This document shows positions 37,096-47,426 of a stretch of DNA of 64,000 bases, in pieces. The position numbers were made by a program, and so were the translations under genes. Source of the stretch: Methylibium sp035762065 (lineage in GTDB: Bacteria; Pseudomonadota; Gammaproteobacteria; Burkholderiales; Burkholderiaceae_C); the NCBI RefSeq assembly GCF_035762065.1, contig NZ_DASTPW010000003.1, positions 1-64,000 on the forward strand, in the 5' to 3' direction. Numbering within the stretch: the stretch's first letter is position 1; each line of letters starts with the position of its first letter. Under the pieces are notes generated by a model that saw nothing but the letters and a program-made list of their open reading frames with translations, searched no databases and had not been told where the DNA came from.

Positions 37096-37757
37096 TGCAC
37101 GCCTTCACCGTCCACAAGGGCCTCGTCGCGCCCATCGACCGCGAGAACGTCGATACCGACGCGATCATCCCGAAGCAGTTCCTGAAGTCGATCAAGCGCT
37201 CCGGTTTCGGACCGAACCTGTTCGACGAGTGGCGCTACCTCGACCACGGCGAGCCGGGCCAGGACCCGGCAGCGCGCCGGCCGAACCCGGACTTCGTGCT
37301 GAACCAGCCGCGCTATCGCGGCGCCTCGGTGCTGCTCGCGCGCCGCAATTTCGGCTGCGGCTCGAGCCGCGAGCATGCGCCGTGGGCGATCGAGCAGTTC
37401 GGCTTTCGCGCGCTGATCGCGCCGAGCTACGCCGACATCTTCTTCAACAACTGCTTCAAGAACGGCCTGCTGCCGATCGTGCTGCCCGAGCTGCAGGTCG
37501 CGCGGCTGTTCGAGGAAGTCGCGGCCTTCGTCGGCTATGCGCTGACGATCGACTTGGAGCGCCAGCGCATCGTCAAGCCCGACGGCGAGGAACTGGACTT
37601 CGAGGTCGAGCCCTTTCGCAAGCAGTGCCTGCTCGGCGGGCTCGACGACATCGGCCTGACGCTGCGCCACGCCGACAAGATCCGCGCCTTCGAGGCCGAG
37701 CGCCTGCTGCGCCGGCCGTGGCTCGCGAACACGCCTTCCATGACGACGAGGACCTGA
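37095..37757 (+). CDS. leuD: 3-Isopropylmalate dehydratase small subunit LeuD
   Basis: This 220-residue swivel-domain partner of LeuC opens with FTVHKGLVAPIDRENVDTD. It contains the substrate-contact loop NFGCGSSREHAPWAI (about residues 89-103) and NCFKNGLLPI. The start ATG at 37095 follows CGGAGG at good spacing inside the end of leuC. The leuB start is 1 bp after its stop. Confidence 0.97.
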   Translation: MHAFTVHKGLVAPIDRENVDTDAIIPKQFLKSIKRSGFGPNLFDEWRYLDHGEPGQDPAARRPNPDFVLNQPRYRGASVLLARRNFGCGSSREHAPWAIEQFGFRALIAPSYADIFFNNCFKNGLLPIVLPELQVARLFEEVAAFVGYALTIDLERQRIVKPDGEELDFEVEPFRKQCLLGGLDDIGLTLRHADKIRAFEAERLLRRPWLANTPSMTTRT

Positions 37758-37758
37758 G

Positions 37759-38838
37759 ATGAAGATCGCCGTGCTGCCGGGTGACGGCATCGGCCCCGAG
37801 ATCGTCGGCGAGGCGCTGCGCGTGCTGCATGCGCTGGATCTGCGCTTCGAGCTGGAGAGCGCGCCGGTCGGCGGCGCCGCCTACGAGGCCAGCGGCCATC
37901 CGCTGCCGGAGGCGACGCTTGCGCTCGCGCAGGCCGCGGACGCAGTGCTGTTCGGCGCGGTCGGCGACTGGAAGTACGACAAGCTCGATCGGCCGCTGCG
38001 CCCGGAGCAGGCGATCCTCGGCCTGCGCAAGAGCCTCGGCTTGTTCGCCAACTTCCGCCCGGCGATTTGCTACCCGCAGCTCACGCATGCGTCGAGCCTG
38101 AAGCCGGAGCTGGTCGCCGGTCTCGACATCCTGATCATTCGCGAGCTCACCGGCGACATCTACTTCGGCCAGCCGCGCGGGCGCCGCACCGCGAGCGACG
38201 GGCACTTCCCAGGCGCCGAAGAAGCCTTCGACACGATGCGCTACAGCCGCCCGGAAATCGAGCGCATCGCGCATGTCGCGTTCCAGGCGGCCCGCAAGCG
38301 CGGCGGCCGGCTTACCAGCGTGGACAAGGCGAACGTGCTCGAGACCTTCCAGCTCTGGAAGGACGTGGTGACCGAGGTGCACGCCCAGTACCCGGACGTG
38401 AAGCTCGACCACCTCTACGTCGACAACGCCGCCATGCAGTTGGTGAAGGCGCCGAAGAGCTTCGACGTGATCGTCACCGGCAACATGTTCGGCGACATCC
38501 TGAGCGACGAGGCCGCGATGCTGACCGGCTCGATCGGCATGCTGCCGAGCGCGTCGCTGAACGCCAGGCAGCAGGGGCTGTACGAGCCGAGCCACGGCAG
38601 CGCGCCCGACATCGCCGGCAAAGGCGTCGCCAATCCGCTCGCGACGATCTTGAGCGCGGCGATGATGCTGCGCTTCAGCCTGAACCAGCCGGAGGCCGCC
38701 GCGCGCATCGAAGCGGCGGTGCAGGGCGTGCTCGCCGACGGCTTGCGCACCGCCGACATCGCGAGCGAGGGCAGCCGTAAGGTCGGCACGAAGGAGATGG
38801 GCGACGCCGTGGTCGCCCGTCTCAAAACCCAGGGCTGA
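37759..38838 (+). CDS. leuB: 3-Isopropylmalate dehydrogenase LeuB
   Basis: This 359-residue enzyme oxidatively decarboxylates 3-isopropylmalate to 2-ketoisocaproate with NAD. It has AVLPGDGIGPEIVGEAL at the N-terminus, the substrate arginines in the LRKSLGLFANFRP region, NMFGDILSDEA for the metal, and SHGSAPDIAGKG for NAD specificity. It completes the leuCDB operon; asd follows 70 bp later. Confidence 0.97.
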   Translation: MKIAVLPGDGIGPEIVGEALRVLHALDLRFELESAPVGGAAYEASGHPLPEATLALAQAADAVLFGAVGDWKYDKLDRPLRPEQAILGLRKSLGLFANFRPAICYPQLTHASSLKPELVAGLDILIIRELTGDIYFGQPRGRRTASDGHFPGAEEAFDTMRYSRPEIERIAHVAFQAARKRGGRLTSVDKANVLETFQLWKDVVTEVHAQYPDVKLDHLYVDNAAMQLVKAPKSFDVIVTGNMFGDILSDEAAMLTGSIGMLPSASLNARQQGLYEPSHGSAPDIAGKGVANPLATILSAAMMLRFSLNQPEAAARIEAAVQGVLADGLRTADIASEGSRKVGTKEMGDAVVARLKTQG

Positions 38839-38908
38839 TCCGACAGCGACGGCCGTTTGGCGCACCGCGCCACGGCACTTCACTCATTCGAAGACGAGAG
38901 AGATCGAC

Positions 38909-40042
38909 ATGGCAACGACCTTGGTGGGTCTGGTGGGATGGCGCGGCATGGTGGGCTCGGTGCTGCTCGAGCGCATGCAGGCCGAAGGCGACTTCGCGCT
39001 GATCGAGCCGCTGTTCTTCAGCACGAGCAACGCGGGCGGCAAGGCGCCTGCCTTCGCGAAGAACGAAGCGGCTTTGCAGGATGCGAACGACATCGAACAG
39101 CTCAAGCGCTGCGACATCGTCATCACGGCCCAGGGCGGCGAGTACACCAAGGCCGTTTACCCGCGGCTGCGCGCGGCCGGCTGGAAGGGCTACTGGATCG
39201 ACGCGGCCAAGACGCTGCGGATGAACGACGACGCGGTGATCGTGCTCGACCCGGTCAACCTGCCGGTGATCAAGGACGCGCTCGCAAAGGGCGTGCGCGA
39301 CTACATCGGCGGCAACTGCACGGTGAGCTGCATGCTGATGGGCGTCGGTGCGCTGTTCAAGGCGGACCTGGTCGAGTGGATGACGGCCACCACCTACCAG
39401 GCCGCGAGCGGCGGCGGCGCGGCGCACATGCGCGAGCTGCTGACGCAGTACGGCACGCTGAACGCTTCGGTGAAGGCGCTGCTCGACGACCCGGCCAGCG
39501 CGATCCTCGAGATCGATCGCCAGGTCGCCGCGACGCAGCGTGGCTTGACGGCCGAGGAAACGAAGAACTTCATGGTGCCGCTCGGCGGCAGCCTCATCCC
39601 CTGGATCGACAGCGACCGCGGCGACGGCACCAGCCTGGAGGAATGGAAGGGCGCCGCCGAGACCAACAAGATCCTTGGCCGCGGCGCAGGGTTCGCGAGC
39701 GCAGCGACGGCAATCGATTCGATCTGCGTGCGCGTCGGCGCGATGCGCTGCCACAGCCAGTCGCTGACGATCAAGCTGAAGAAGGACGTGCCGCTGGCCG
39801 ATATCGAAGCGTTGATCGCGAACGACAACGCCTGGGCGAAGCTGGTGCCGAACACGCGCGAGGCGACGGTCCGCGAGCTCACGCCGGTGGCGGTGACCGG
39901 CACGATGAACATCCCCGTGGGTCGCGTGCGCAAGCTTGCGTTGGGGCCGCAGTACCTCGGCGCCTTCACCATCGGCGACCAGCTCCTATGGGGCGCGGCC
40001 GAGCCGCTGCGTCGGATGCTGCGAATCCTGCTGGAGGCGTGA
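38909..40042 (+). CDS. asd: Aspartate-semialdehyde dehydrogenase Asd
   Basis: This 377-residue NADPH-dependent enzyme makes aspartate semialdehyde for lysine, threonine, methionine and cell-wall diaminopimelate. It has the nucleotide loop GLVGWRGMVGSVLLERM, the catalytic Cys in GGNCTVSCMLMG (about residue 135), and the late His in VRVGAMRCHSQSL. It is of the long Gram-negative type. The order leuB-asd-fimV-truA-trpF is standard in Burkholderiales. Confidence 0.97.
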   Translation: MATTLVGLVGWRGMVGSVLLERMQAEGDFALIEPLFFSTSNAGGKAPAFAKNEAALQDANDIEQLKRCDIVITAQGGEYTKAVYPRLRAAGWKGYWIDAAKTLRMNDDAVIVLDPVNLPVIKDALAKGVRDYIGGNCTVSCMLMGVGALFKADLVEWMTATTYQAASGGGAAHMRELLTQYGTLNASVKALLDDPASAILEIDRQVAATQRGLTAEETKNFMVPLGGSLIPWIDSDRGDGTSLEEWKGAAETNKILGRGAGFASAATAIDSICVRVGAMRCHSQSLTIKLKKDVPLADIEALIANDNAWAKLVPNTREATVRELTPVAVTGTMNIPVGRVRKLALGPQYLGAFTIGDQLLWGAAEPLRRMLRILLEA

Positions 40043-40137
40043 GGCGCGGCGGGCTTGCGGATCCGTGCATCGCGTCGGCGGAGCGGGGCGGCCACGTCGG
40101 GCGAGACACTGGGCAGAACGTCACGCGCTGCATGAGC

Positions 40138-40166
40138 TTGTCAGCGTATCTCCTCGCTGTTATTGT
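40138..40166 (+). promoter_or_regulatory. Sigma-70 promoter of fimV
   Basis: TTGTCA (40138-40143), a 17-bp spacer and TATTGT (40161-40166) give a good sigma-70 match in the 254-bp gap after asd. Transcription would begin near 40173. It rules out the upstream in-frame ATG at 40132 as the fimV start. The rest of the gap shows nothing else that I can support. Confidence 0.6.
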
Positions 40167-40296
40167 CAATTTCCAAGTCTTCCGTGCGGCACACTCGCGC
40201 CGCCGAGGGCTGCCCCTCCGAAGCACGAGTTCCGCGCCGGCTGCCGCTTTCACCAGCCGCTCGCTCGATGAACCTGACACGACCCCGGGAGAAGCC

Positions 40297-42837
40297 TTGA
40301 AGAAACCTACCCGTCGCGAACGCCGCGTGGCCGGGCCGCGCGCGCTGCATGCCATCGCTGCCGCGGCGGTGGCGGTGGCCGGCTGGATGCCGCTCGACGC
40401 GGCCGCGCTGGCCCTGGGACGGCTCTCCGTTCAGTCGTCGCTCGGCGAGAGCCTGAAGGCCGAGATCGACGTCACCTCGCTGACGCCCGAAGAGGCCGCC
40501 AGCCTGAAGGTGCGCGTCGCGGCACCCGAGGCCTACCGCACCGCCGGAGTCGACTACAACGCCGCGCTCGCCACCGCGAACGTCTCGCTGCAGCGCCGCG
40601 CCGACGGCCGGCCCTACCTGAAGATCGCCAGCGATCGCGCGGTGCAGGAGCCCTTCGTCGATGTGATCCTCGACATCAGCTGGTCATCCGGCAAGCTGGT
40701 GCGCGAATTCACCTTGCTGTTCGACCCGCCGGTCGCGCGGGCTGCGCCGCCGGCCGCCGCGCCTGCGGCGCCCGCGCTGATCACTCCGGCGCCGGCCACG
40801 CCGCCGGCTCCCGCTCCTGCGCCGAGAACCGCCGAGCGCCCGGCGGCGTCGGCTTCGCCTGCGCCGCGGCCCGCTGCGCCGAAGGCCGCTGTCGCCGCCG
40901 GCGACATCGACCAGTACGAAGTGCAGAAAGGCGACTCGCTCTACAAGATCGCAGCGCGCGTGCAGCGACAGGGCGCTTCGCTCGACCAGATGCTTGCCGC
41001 GCTCTACCGCGCCAACGGCGACGCGTTCATGGGCAACATTAACCGGCTCAAGGCCGGCGTGGTGCTCACGGTGCCGAGCGCCGAGCAGGCCAAGGCGATG
41101 ACGCCCGGCGAGGTGCGTCAGACCATCCAGGCTCAGAGTTCCGACTTCAGCACCTACCGCCAGAAGCTCGCGTCGGGCGTGCCGACCACGGTCGCACCCG
41201 ACAGCGGCCGCAGCGCCGGCGGCAAGGTTCAAGCCGAGGTGCAGGACCGCAAGACCGCGGCGACCGGTACCCCGGACAAGCTCACGCTGACCAAGGGCGC
41301 CGTCGGTGCGAGCATGCCCGGCGCCGAAGATCAGCTTGCCAAGAGCAGGGAAACGAAAGACAGCGCGACCCGCGTGGCCGAGCTTGCGAAGAACGTCGAG
41401 GACCTGAAGAAGCTGCAGGGAGCCACCGCCGCCAGCGCAGGCGCTGGCGCTGGGGGCACGGGCAAGCCGGGGGTGGCGGTGCCGGTGGTGCCGCCGGCAA
41501 AGGCCCCGGCGCCAGCTCCGACACCGACGGCCGCGGCGCCGGTGACCGCGCCGGCGGTGACTCCGCCGCCGCCGCCGCTCCCGCCGCCCCCGCCGCCGCC
41601 GCCCCCGCCGCCGCCGCCGCCGCCGCCGCCTGAGCCGGCTCCTGCGCCCGCGCCGGCCCAAGCGCCTGCTGCGCCGGTCGTCAGCGAACCCGCGCCTGCG
41701 CCTGCCCCTGCGCCGACAGCCGCCGAGCCCACGTCGGCGCCGGCAGCTCCGACGCCTGCGCCGGCTGCCGAGGGCCCGAGCTTCGTCGACGGCCTGCTCG
41801 ACAACCCGCTGGTGCTGCCCGGCACGCTCGTCGCCGTGCTGCTGGCCGGCTTCGGCTTCTACCGGATGCGCCAGGGCAAGCGCGACAGCGGCGAAACCTC
41901 GTTCCTCGAAAGCCGCCTGCAGCCCGACTCGTTCTTCGGCGCCAGCGGCGGGCAGCGCGTGGACACGCGCGACGCCACCGGCGTGCCCTCGTCGATGAGC
42001 TACTCGCTGAGCCAGCTCGATGCGATCGGCGACGTCGATCCGGTCGCCGAGGCCGACGTCTACCTTGCCTATGGCCGCGACCTTCAGGCCGAGGAGATCC
42101 TCAAGGAAGCGATGCGCGCGAACCCCGAGCGCATGGCGATCCGCCTCAAGCTGCTCGAGGTCTACGCCAAGCGTCGCGACACCAAGGGCTTCGAGATGCT
42201 GGCCACCCAGCTCTATGCACTGGCCGGCGCCGACAGCGACGACTGGCTGCGCGCCCAGCAGCTCGGCCTGGGCATCGACCCCGAAAACCCGATGTACCAG
42301 CCCGGCGGTTCGCCCGTCGGCATGGACATGGATGGCGGGGCGGTCGTCGAGGCGCTCGGCGCCAGCACGATGCCGCAGTCGATCCTGCCGACGCCGTCGC
42401 GCTTCGACGCCGAGCGTTCCGAACTGCCGCCGCAGCCGAGCATCGACCTCGATCTCGATGTTTCGACGCCTTCGACGCTCGATGCCGGCGACCGCCCGAT
42501 GCCGGAGCGTACGCAGCCGTTGCGCAGCGAGCCGCCGGTCTCGGCGCCGATCCAGCCGGCCAGGGACGACTTCGCTTTCGACCTGCCTTCGCTGCAACTC
42601 GACACCAAGTCGGGCGTGGACCTCGGCAATGAATCCGACGAGGCACTGCCCGACCTGAACCTCGGCGACGAGCCGACCGGCGGCGACGAGAACCTGCAAC
42701 GCAAGATCGAACTTGCCGAGGAGTTCAAGCAGATCGGCGACACCGAAGGCGCACGCGACCTGCTGCAGGAGGTGGTCGCGCAATCGACCGGCGCACTGAA
42801 GACCAAAGCGCAGGCGATGCTGAAGGAGATCGGCTGA
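40297..42837 (+). CDS. fimV: FimV-like peptidoglycan-binding / TPR protein
   Basis: This inner-membrane hub protein related to Pseudomonas FimV (type IV pilus and twitching regulation, polar localisation) has about 846 residues. A signal/anchor stretch (about 1-33) is followed by the FimV N-terminal domain, with SSLGESLKAEIDVTSLT. A LysM domain lies at about 206-260 (YEVQKGDSLYKIAARVQ), then a coiled coil. A Pro/Ala linker has a run of 18 prolines (about 425-446). A transmembrane helix is at about 505-525, and an acidic region ends in the FimV C-terminal helices (about 785-846, DLLQEVVAQSTG). The TTG start follows GGGAG and reads MKKPT. The ORF extends upstream, but a promoter lies there. Confidence 0.88.
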   Translation: MKKPTRRERRVAGPRALHAIAAAAVAVAGWMPLDAAALALGRLSVQSSLGESLKAEIDVTSLTPEEAASLKVRVAAPEAYRTAGVDYNAALATANVSLQRRADGRPYLKIASDRAVQEPFVDVILDISWSSGKLVREFTLLFDPPVARAAPPAAAPAAPALITPAPATPPAPAPAPRTAERPAASASPAPRPAAPKAAVAAGDIDQYEVQKGDSLYKIAARVQRQGASLDQMLAALYRANGDAFMGNINRLKAGVVLTVPSAEQAKAMTPGEVRQTIQAQSSDFSTYRQKLASGVPTTVAPDSGRSAGGKVQAEVQDRKTAATGTPDKLTLTKGAVGASMPGAEDQLAKSRETKDSATRVAELAKNVEDLKKLQGATAASAGAGAGGTGKPGVAVPVVPPAKAPAPAPTPTAAAPVTAPAVTPPPPPLPPPPPPPPPPPPPPPPPEPAPAPAPAQAPAAPVVSEPAPAPAPAPTAAEPTSAPAAPTPAPAAEGPSFVDGLLDNPLVLPGTLVAVLLAGFGFYRMRQGKRDSGETSFLESRLQPDSFFGASGGQRVDTRDATGVPSSMSYSLSQLDAIGDVDPVAEADVYLAYGRDLQAEEILKEAMRANPERMAIRLKLLEVYAKRRDTKGFEMLATQLYALAGADSDDWLRAQQLGLGIDPENPMYQPGGSPVGMDMDGGAVVEALGASTMPQSILPTPSRFDAERSELPPQPSIDLDLDVSTPSTLDAGDRPMPERTQPLRSEPPVSAPIQPARDDFAFDLPSLQLDTKSGVDLGNESDEALPDLNLGDEPTGGDENLQRKIELAEEFKQIGDTEGARDLLQEVVAQSTGALKTKAQAMLKEIG

Positions 42838-42904
42838 GCGACGCGGCCCGGCGCCCGGGCGCCGGCCGCGTCGACCAAGGCGGCTCCCGCTCGCAGGACG
42901 CGCC

Positions 42905-43687
42905 GTGAGGCTTGCGATGGGCATCGCCTACCGCGGCGGTGCTTACCTCGGCTGGCAGAGCCAGCGCGGCGGCGGCGCGGTGCAGGACCACGTCGAAGCC
43001 GCGCTGTCGCGCTTCGCCGACCGACCGCTGCGCACCGTCTGCGCCGGCCGCACCGACGCCGGTGTGCATGCGCTGAACCAGGTCGTGCACTTCGATGCCG
43101 AAGTCGAGCGCGACGAGTTTTCCTGGGTCCGCGGCAGCAACCGCTACCTGCCGGCCGACATCGCGGTGCAGTGGTGCCGGCCCGTCGCCGACGACTTCCA
43201 TGCGCGCAACAGTGCGACCGGAAGGCGCTATGCGTTCATCGTGCTCGAGTCGGCGGTGCGCCCGGCGATCGAAGCAGGCCAGGCGGCCTGGGTGTTCCGG
43301 CCGCTCGACGCCGACGCGATGCGCGCGGCCGCGGCGCTGCTCATCGGCGAGCACGACTTCAGCGCCTTTCGTTCTTCCGAGTGCCAGGCCGCGAGCCCGG
43401 TGAAGCATGTGCGCTCGATCGACATCGGCCGCCACGGCGCCTACTGGCGCTTCGACTTCGAGGCCAGCGCCTTCCTTCATCACATGGTGCGTAACCTGAT
43501 GGGATGCTTGATCGCGGTGGGGCAGGGAAGGCAAGCGCCGAGCTGGGTCGGCGAGGTGCTTGCGTCGCGCGACCGCAAGCGCGCCGCACCGACCTTCGCC
43601 GCTGCGGGGCTGTACTTCCTGGGCCCGCACTACGATGCTGGCTTCGCGCTGCCCGAGCGCACGCCGGCCTTCGATTGGCTGCCCTGA
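42905..43687 (+). CDS. truA: tRNA pseudouridine synthase TruA
   Basis: This 260-residue enzyme makes pseudouridine at positions 38-40 of the tRNA anticodon stem. The catalytic Asp is in AGRTDAGVHALNQVVHF (about residue 52). Also present are the tRNA-contact strand GRRYAFIVL and FLHHMVRNLMGCLIAVG near the C-terminus. It starts at GTG 42905, shown by the conserved GIAYRGGAYLGWQ reading 5 residues later. It continues the fimV-truA-trpF order. Confidence 0.96.
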   Translation: MRLAMGIAYRGGAYLGWQSQRGGGAVQDHVEAALSRFADRPLRTVCAGRTDAGVHALNQVVHFDAEVERDEFSWVRGSNRYLPADIAVQWCRPVADDFHARNSATGRRYAFIVLESAVRPAIEAGQAAWVFRPLDADAMRAAAALLIGEHDFSAFRSSECQAASPVKHVRSIDIGRHGAYWRFDFEASAFLHHMVRNLMGCLIAVGQGRQAPSWVGEVLASRDRKRAAPTFAAAGLYFLGPHYDAGFALPERTPAFDWLP

Positions 43688-43694
43688 TGAGCCC

Positions 43695-44393
43695 ATGCGT
43701 ACGCGCATCAAGATCTGCGGTCTGACTCGCGAAGACGACATCGACGCGGCGGTGGCGGTGGGCGCCGACGCGGTCGGCTTCGTGCTCTACCCGCCGAGCC
43801 CGCGCGCGGTCAGCATCCACCGCGCCGCCGAACTGGCACGCCGGCTGCCGCCGTTCGTCGCGCCGGTCGGGCTGTTCGTCAACGCCTCGCCCGACGACAT
43901 CGCCGCCGCCTGCCGCGCGATGCCGACGCTGGTGCTGCAGTTCCACGGCGACGAAACGCCCGAGGACTGCGCTTGGCCGCAGCGCCCGTTCCTGAGGGCG
44001 GCGCGTGTGACCGAAGGTTTCGCTTTGCTAGACTTCGCGGCTCGTTTTCGCCAAGCCCGCGGCATCTTGCTCGATGCCCACGTCGAGGGCTACGGCGGTG
44101 GCGGAAAGGTCTTCGATTGGTCCCTCGTTCCGCAAGCAGCCGGCCTCGCGCGCGACCTCCCTCCGCTCGTTTTGTCTGGTGGGTTGAGTCCTGCAAACGT
44201 GGGCGATGGGATTGCGCATGTCCGGCCCTGGGCCGTTGACGTGAGCTCCGGCGTCGAGCGTTCCGGTCCCGGTCAAAAGGGCATCAAGGATCACGCGGCG
44301 ATGCGCCGGTTCTGCGACGCGGTGCGCGCTGCCGATGCCTTAATCGAAGCCTCAGTGCAGGCGACGGGGCCGGGCAGTCGAGCCCCGACCTAA
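43695..44393 (+). CDS. trpF: Phosphoribosylanthranilate isomerase TrpF
   Basis: This 232-residue TIM-barrel enzyme of tryptophan synthesis performs the Amadori rearrangement of phosphoribosylanthranilate. The catalytic Cys is in KICGLTREDD (about residue 8), and the catalytic Asp in LLDAHVEGYGGGGKVFDW. The phosphate loops are LSGGLSPANV and VDVSSGVE. ATG 43695 is 7 bp after the truA stop. trpB follows after 18 bp. Confidence 0.96.
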   Translation: MRTRIKICGLTREDDIDAAVAVGADAVGFVLYPPSPRAVSIHRAAELARRLPPFVAPVGLFVNASPDDIAAACRAMPTLVLQFHGDETPEDCAWPQRPFLRAARVTEGFALLDFAARFRQARGILLDAHVEGYGGGGKVFDWSLVPQAAGLARDLPPLVLSGGLSPANVGDGIAHVRPWAVDVSSGVERSGPGQKGIKDHAAMRRFCDAVRAADALIEASVQATGPGSRAPT

Positions 44394-44411
44394 TCGAAAA
44401 ACCGTTCCACC

Positions 44412-45659
44412 ATGCTTGCCTACCAGCAACCCGACGCTACCGGCCATTTCGGCATCTACGGCGGCAGCTTCGTCGCCGAGACGCTCGTGCACGCGCTCGA
44501 CGAACTGAAGGACGCCTACGCGCGCTATCGCGCGGACGCCGAGTTCGTCGCCGAGTTCAAGCACGAGCTCGCACATTTCGTCGGCCGGCCGAGCCCGATC
44601 TACCACGCGGCGCGCCTGAGCCGCGAACTGGGTGGCGCGCAGATCCACCTGAAGCGCGAGGATCTCAACCACACAGGCGCGCACAAGATCAACAACGTGA
44701 TCGGCCAGGCGCTGCTCGCCAAGCGCATGGGCAAGCCGCGGGTGATCGCCGAAACAGGCGCCGGCCAGCATGGCGTCGCCACCGCGACGATCTGCGCGCG
44801 CTTCGGGCTCGAGTGCATCGTCTACATGGGCAGCGCGGACATCTCGCGGCAGTCGCCGAACGTCTACCGCATGCACCTGCTGGGCGCCAAGGTCGTGCCG
44901 GTCGAATCGGGCAGCAAGACGCTGAAGGACGCGCTCAACGAAGCGCTGCGCGACTGGGTCACGAACGTCGAGAACACGTTCTACATCATCGGCACCGTCG
45001 CCGGCCCCACCCCGTATCCCGAGATGGTTCGCGACTTCCAGTCGGTGATCGGCGAAGAGTGCCTGAAGCAGATGCCCGCGCAGATCGGCCGCCAGCCCGA
45101 TGCGGTGATCGCGTGCGTCGGTGGCGGCAGCAACGCGATGGGCATCTTCCATCCCTACATCGGCCACGAAGGCACGCGGCTGATCGGCGTCGAAGCGGCC
45201 GGCCTGGGCCTCGACAGCGGCAAGCACTCGGCCTCCTTGCAACGCGGCGCGCCCGGCGTGCTGCACGGCAACCGCACCTACTTGCTGCAGGACGCGAACG
45301 GGCAGGTCACCGAGACGCACTCGGTCTCGGCCGGCCTCGACTACCCCGGCGTCGGCCCCGAGCACGCGTACCTGAAAGACATCGGCCGGGCCGAATACGT
45401 CGGCATCACCGACGACGAAGCCGTCGCCGCCTTCCATCGGCTGTGCCGCACCGAGGGAATCATCCCGGCGCTCGAATCGAGCCATGCGGTCGCGTACGCG
45501 ATGAAGCTCGCGCCGACGCTTGCGCCCGACCAGCACCTGCTCGTGAACCTCAGCGGCCGCGGCGACAAGGACATCGGCACCATCGCCGATCTCTCCGGTG
45601 CCAGCTTCTACTGCCGGCCCTCGTGCCAAGGCCAGAAGCTCAAGGGAGGTGCAGCGTGA
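44412..45659 (+). CDS. trpB: Tryptophan synthase beta chain TrpB
   Basis: This 415-residue PLP enzyme condenses indole with serine. The cofactor lysine is in KREDLNHTGAHKINN (about residue 96), EAGQHG is seen as ETGAGQHG, and GGGSNAMG binds the PLP phosphate. It is of the TrpB1 type that partners TrpA. Its stop overlaps the trpA GTG start (GTGA), so the two subunits are made in step. Confidence 0.98.
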   Translation: MLAYQQPDATGHFGIYGGSFVAETLVHALDELKDAYARYRADAEFVAEFKHELAHFVGRPSPIYHAARLSRELGGAQIHLKREDLNHTGAHKINNVIGQALLAKRMGKPRVIAETGAGQHGVATATICARFGLECIVYMGSADISRQSPNVYRMHLLGAKVVPVESGSKTLKDALNEALRDWVTNVENTFYIIGTVAGPTPYPEMVRDFQSVIGEECLKQMPAQIGRQPDAVIACVGGGSNAMGIFHPYIGHEGTRLIGVEAAGLGLDSGKHSASLQRGAPGVLHGNRTYLLQDANGQVTETHSVSAGLDYPGVGPEHAYLKDIGRAEYVGITDDEAVAAFHRLCRTEGIIPALESSHAVAYAMKLAPTLAPDQHLLVNLSGRGDKDIGTIADLSGASFYCRPSCQGQKLKGGAA

Positions 45660-46500
45660 GCCGCATCGCCGCCACCTTCGAGGTCTTGAAGGCGCGCCAC
45701 CAGTGCGCGCTGATTCCCTACGTGACCGCCGGCGATCCGCACCCCGACGCGAGCGTGGACCTCATGCTCGCGCTCGCCGAAGCCGGCGCCGACGTGATCG
45801 AACTCGGCGTGCCCTTCTCCGACCCGATGGCCGACGGCCCCGTCATCCAGAAGGCTTCCGAGCGCGCGCTGGCCAAAGGCATCGGCATGGCGCAGGTGCT
45901 GGACATGGTGCGCGGCTTTCGCGCGAAGAACACGGCCACGCCCGTCGTGCTGATGGGCTACGCGAACCCGATCGAGCGCTACGAGCTCGGCCACGGCAAG
46001 GACCGCTTCGCGCACGACGCAAAGGACGCCGGCGTCGACGGCGTGCTCGTCGTCGACTACCCGCCGGAAGAATGCGAGGCCTTCGCCGCGACGCTCGGAC
46101 GCTTCTCGCTCGACCCGATCTTCCTGCTCGCGCCGACCTCGACCGAGCGCCGCATGCGGCTCGTCGGTCGCATCGCGCGGGGCTACGTCTACTACGTGTC
46201 GCTCAAGGGCGTGACCGGCGCCGGCCACCTTGACACCGCCGCGGTCGCGCAGATGCTGCCGCGCATCCGCGAGCACGTGCGCGTGCCGGTGGGCGTCGGT
46301 TTCGGCATCCGCGATGCCGAAAGCGCGCGCGCGGTCGCCGAGCATGCCGATGCGGTCGTGATCGGCTCGCGTCTGATCCAGATCCTCGAAGCCGAGCCGC
46401 GCGACACCGTTGCCGCCGCCGGTGCCGCCTTCATCGCCACGATCCGCGCCGCGCTCGACGCGCCGCGTGCTGCATCCCAGCCCGCAAGGAGAACGCCCGC

Positions 46501-46504
<4 letters not shown>
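45656..46504 (+). CDS. trpA: Tryptophan synthase alpha chain TrpA
   Basis: This 282-residue TIM barrel cleaves indole-3-glycerol phosphate to indole. Catalytic Glu and Asp lie in DVIELGVPFSDPMADGP (about residues 47-63) and in DGVLVVDYPPEEC. The flexible loop SLKGVTGAGHLDT is present. It starts with GTG at 45656, inside the trpB stop, with GGAGG 8 bases before. Its stop overlaps the accD ATG (ATGA). Confidence 0.97.
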
Positions 46505-47373
<869 letters not shown>

Positions 47374-47426
47374 AGGTTCACGCTGCGGATCGGGGGCGGC
47401 GCGAGCCGCCCTCATCGTTTGCGCGC

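Noticed and set aside
38857..40296. Continuation of the fimV frame through asd
   Set aside because: This part is the out-of-frame shadow of asd, and a promoter and ribosome site lie just before the TTG at 40297.
41560..41640. Proline-codon tract as a CRISPR or satellite array
   Set aside because: It is a simple codon repeat within FimV with no spacer structure; no CRISPR repeats were seen anywhere in the window.
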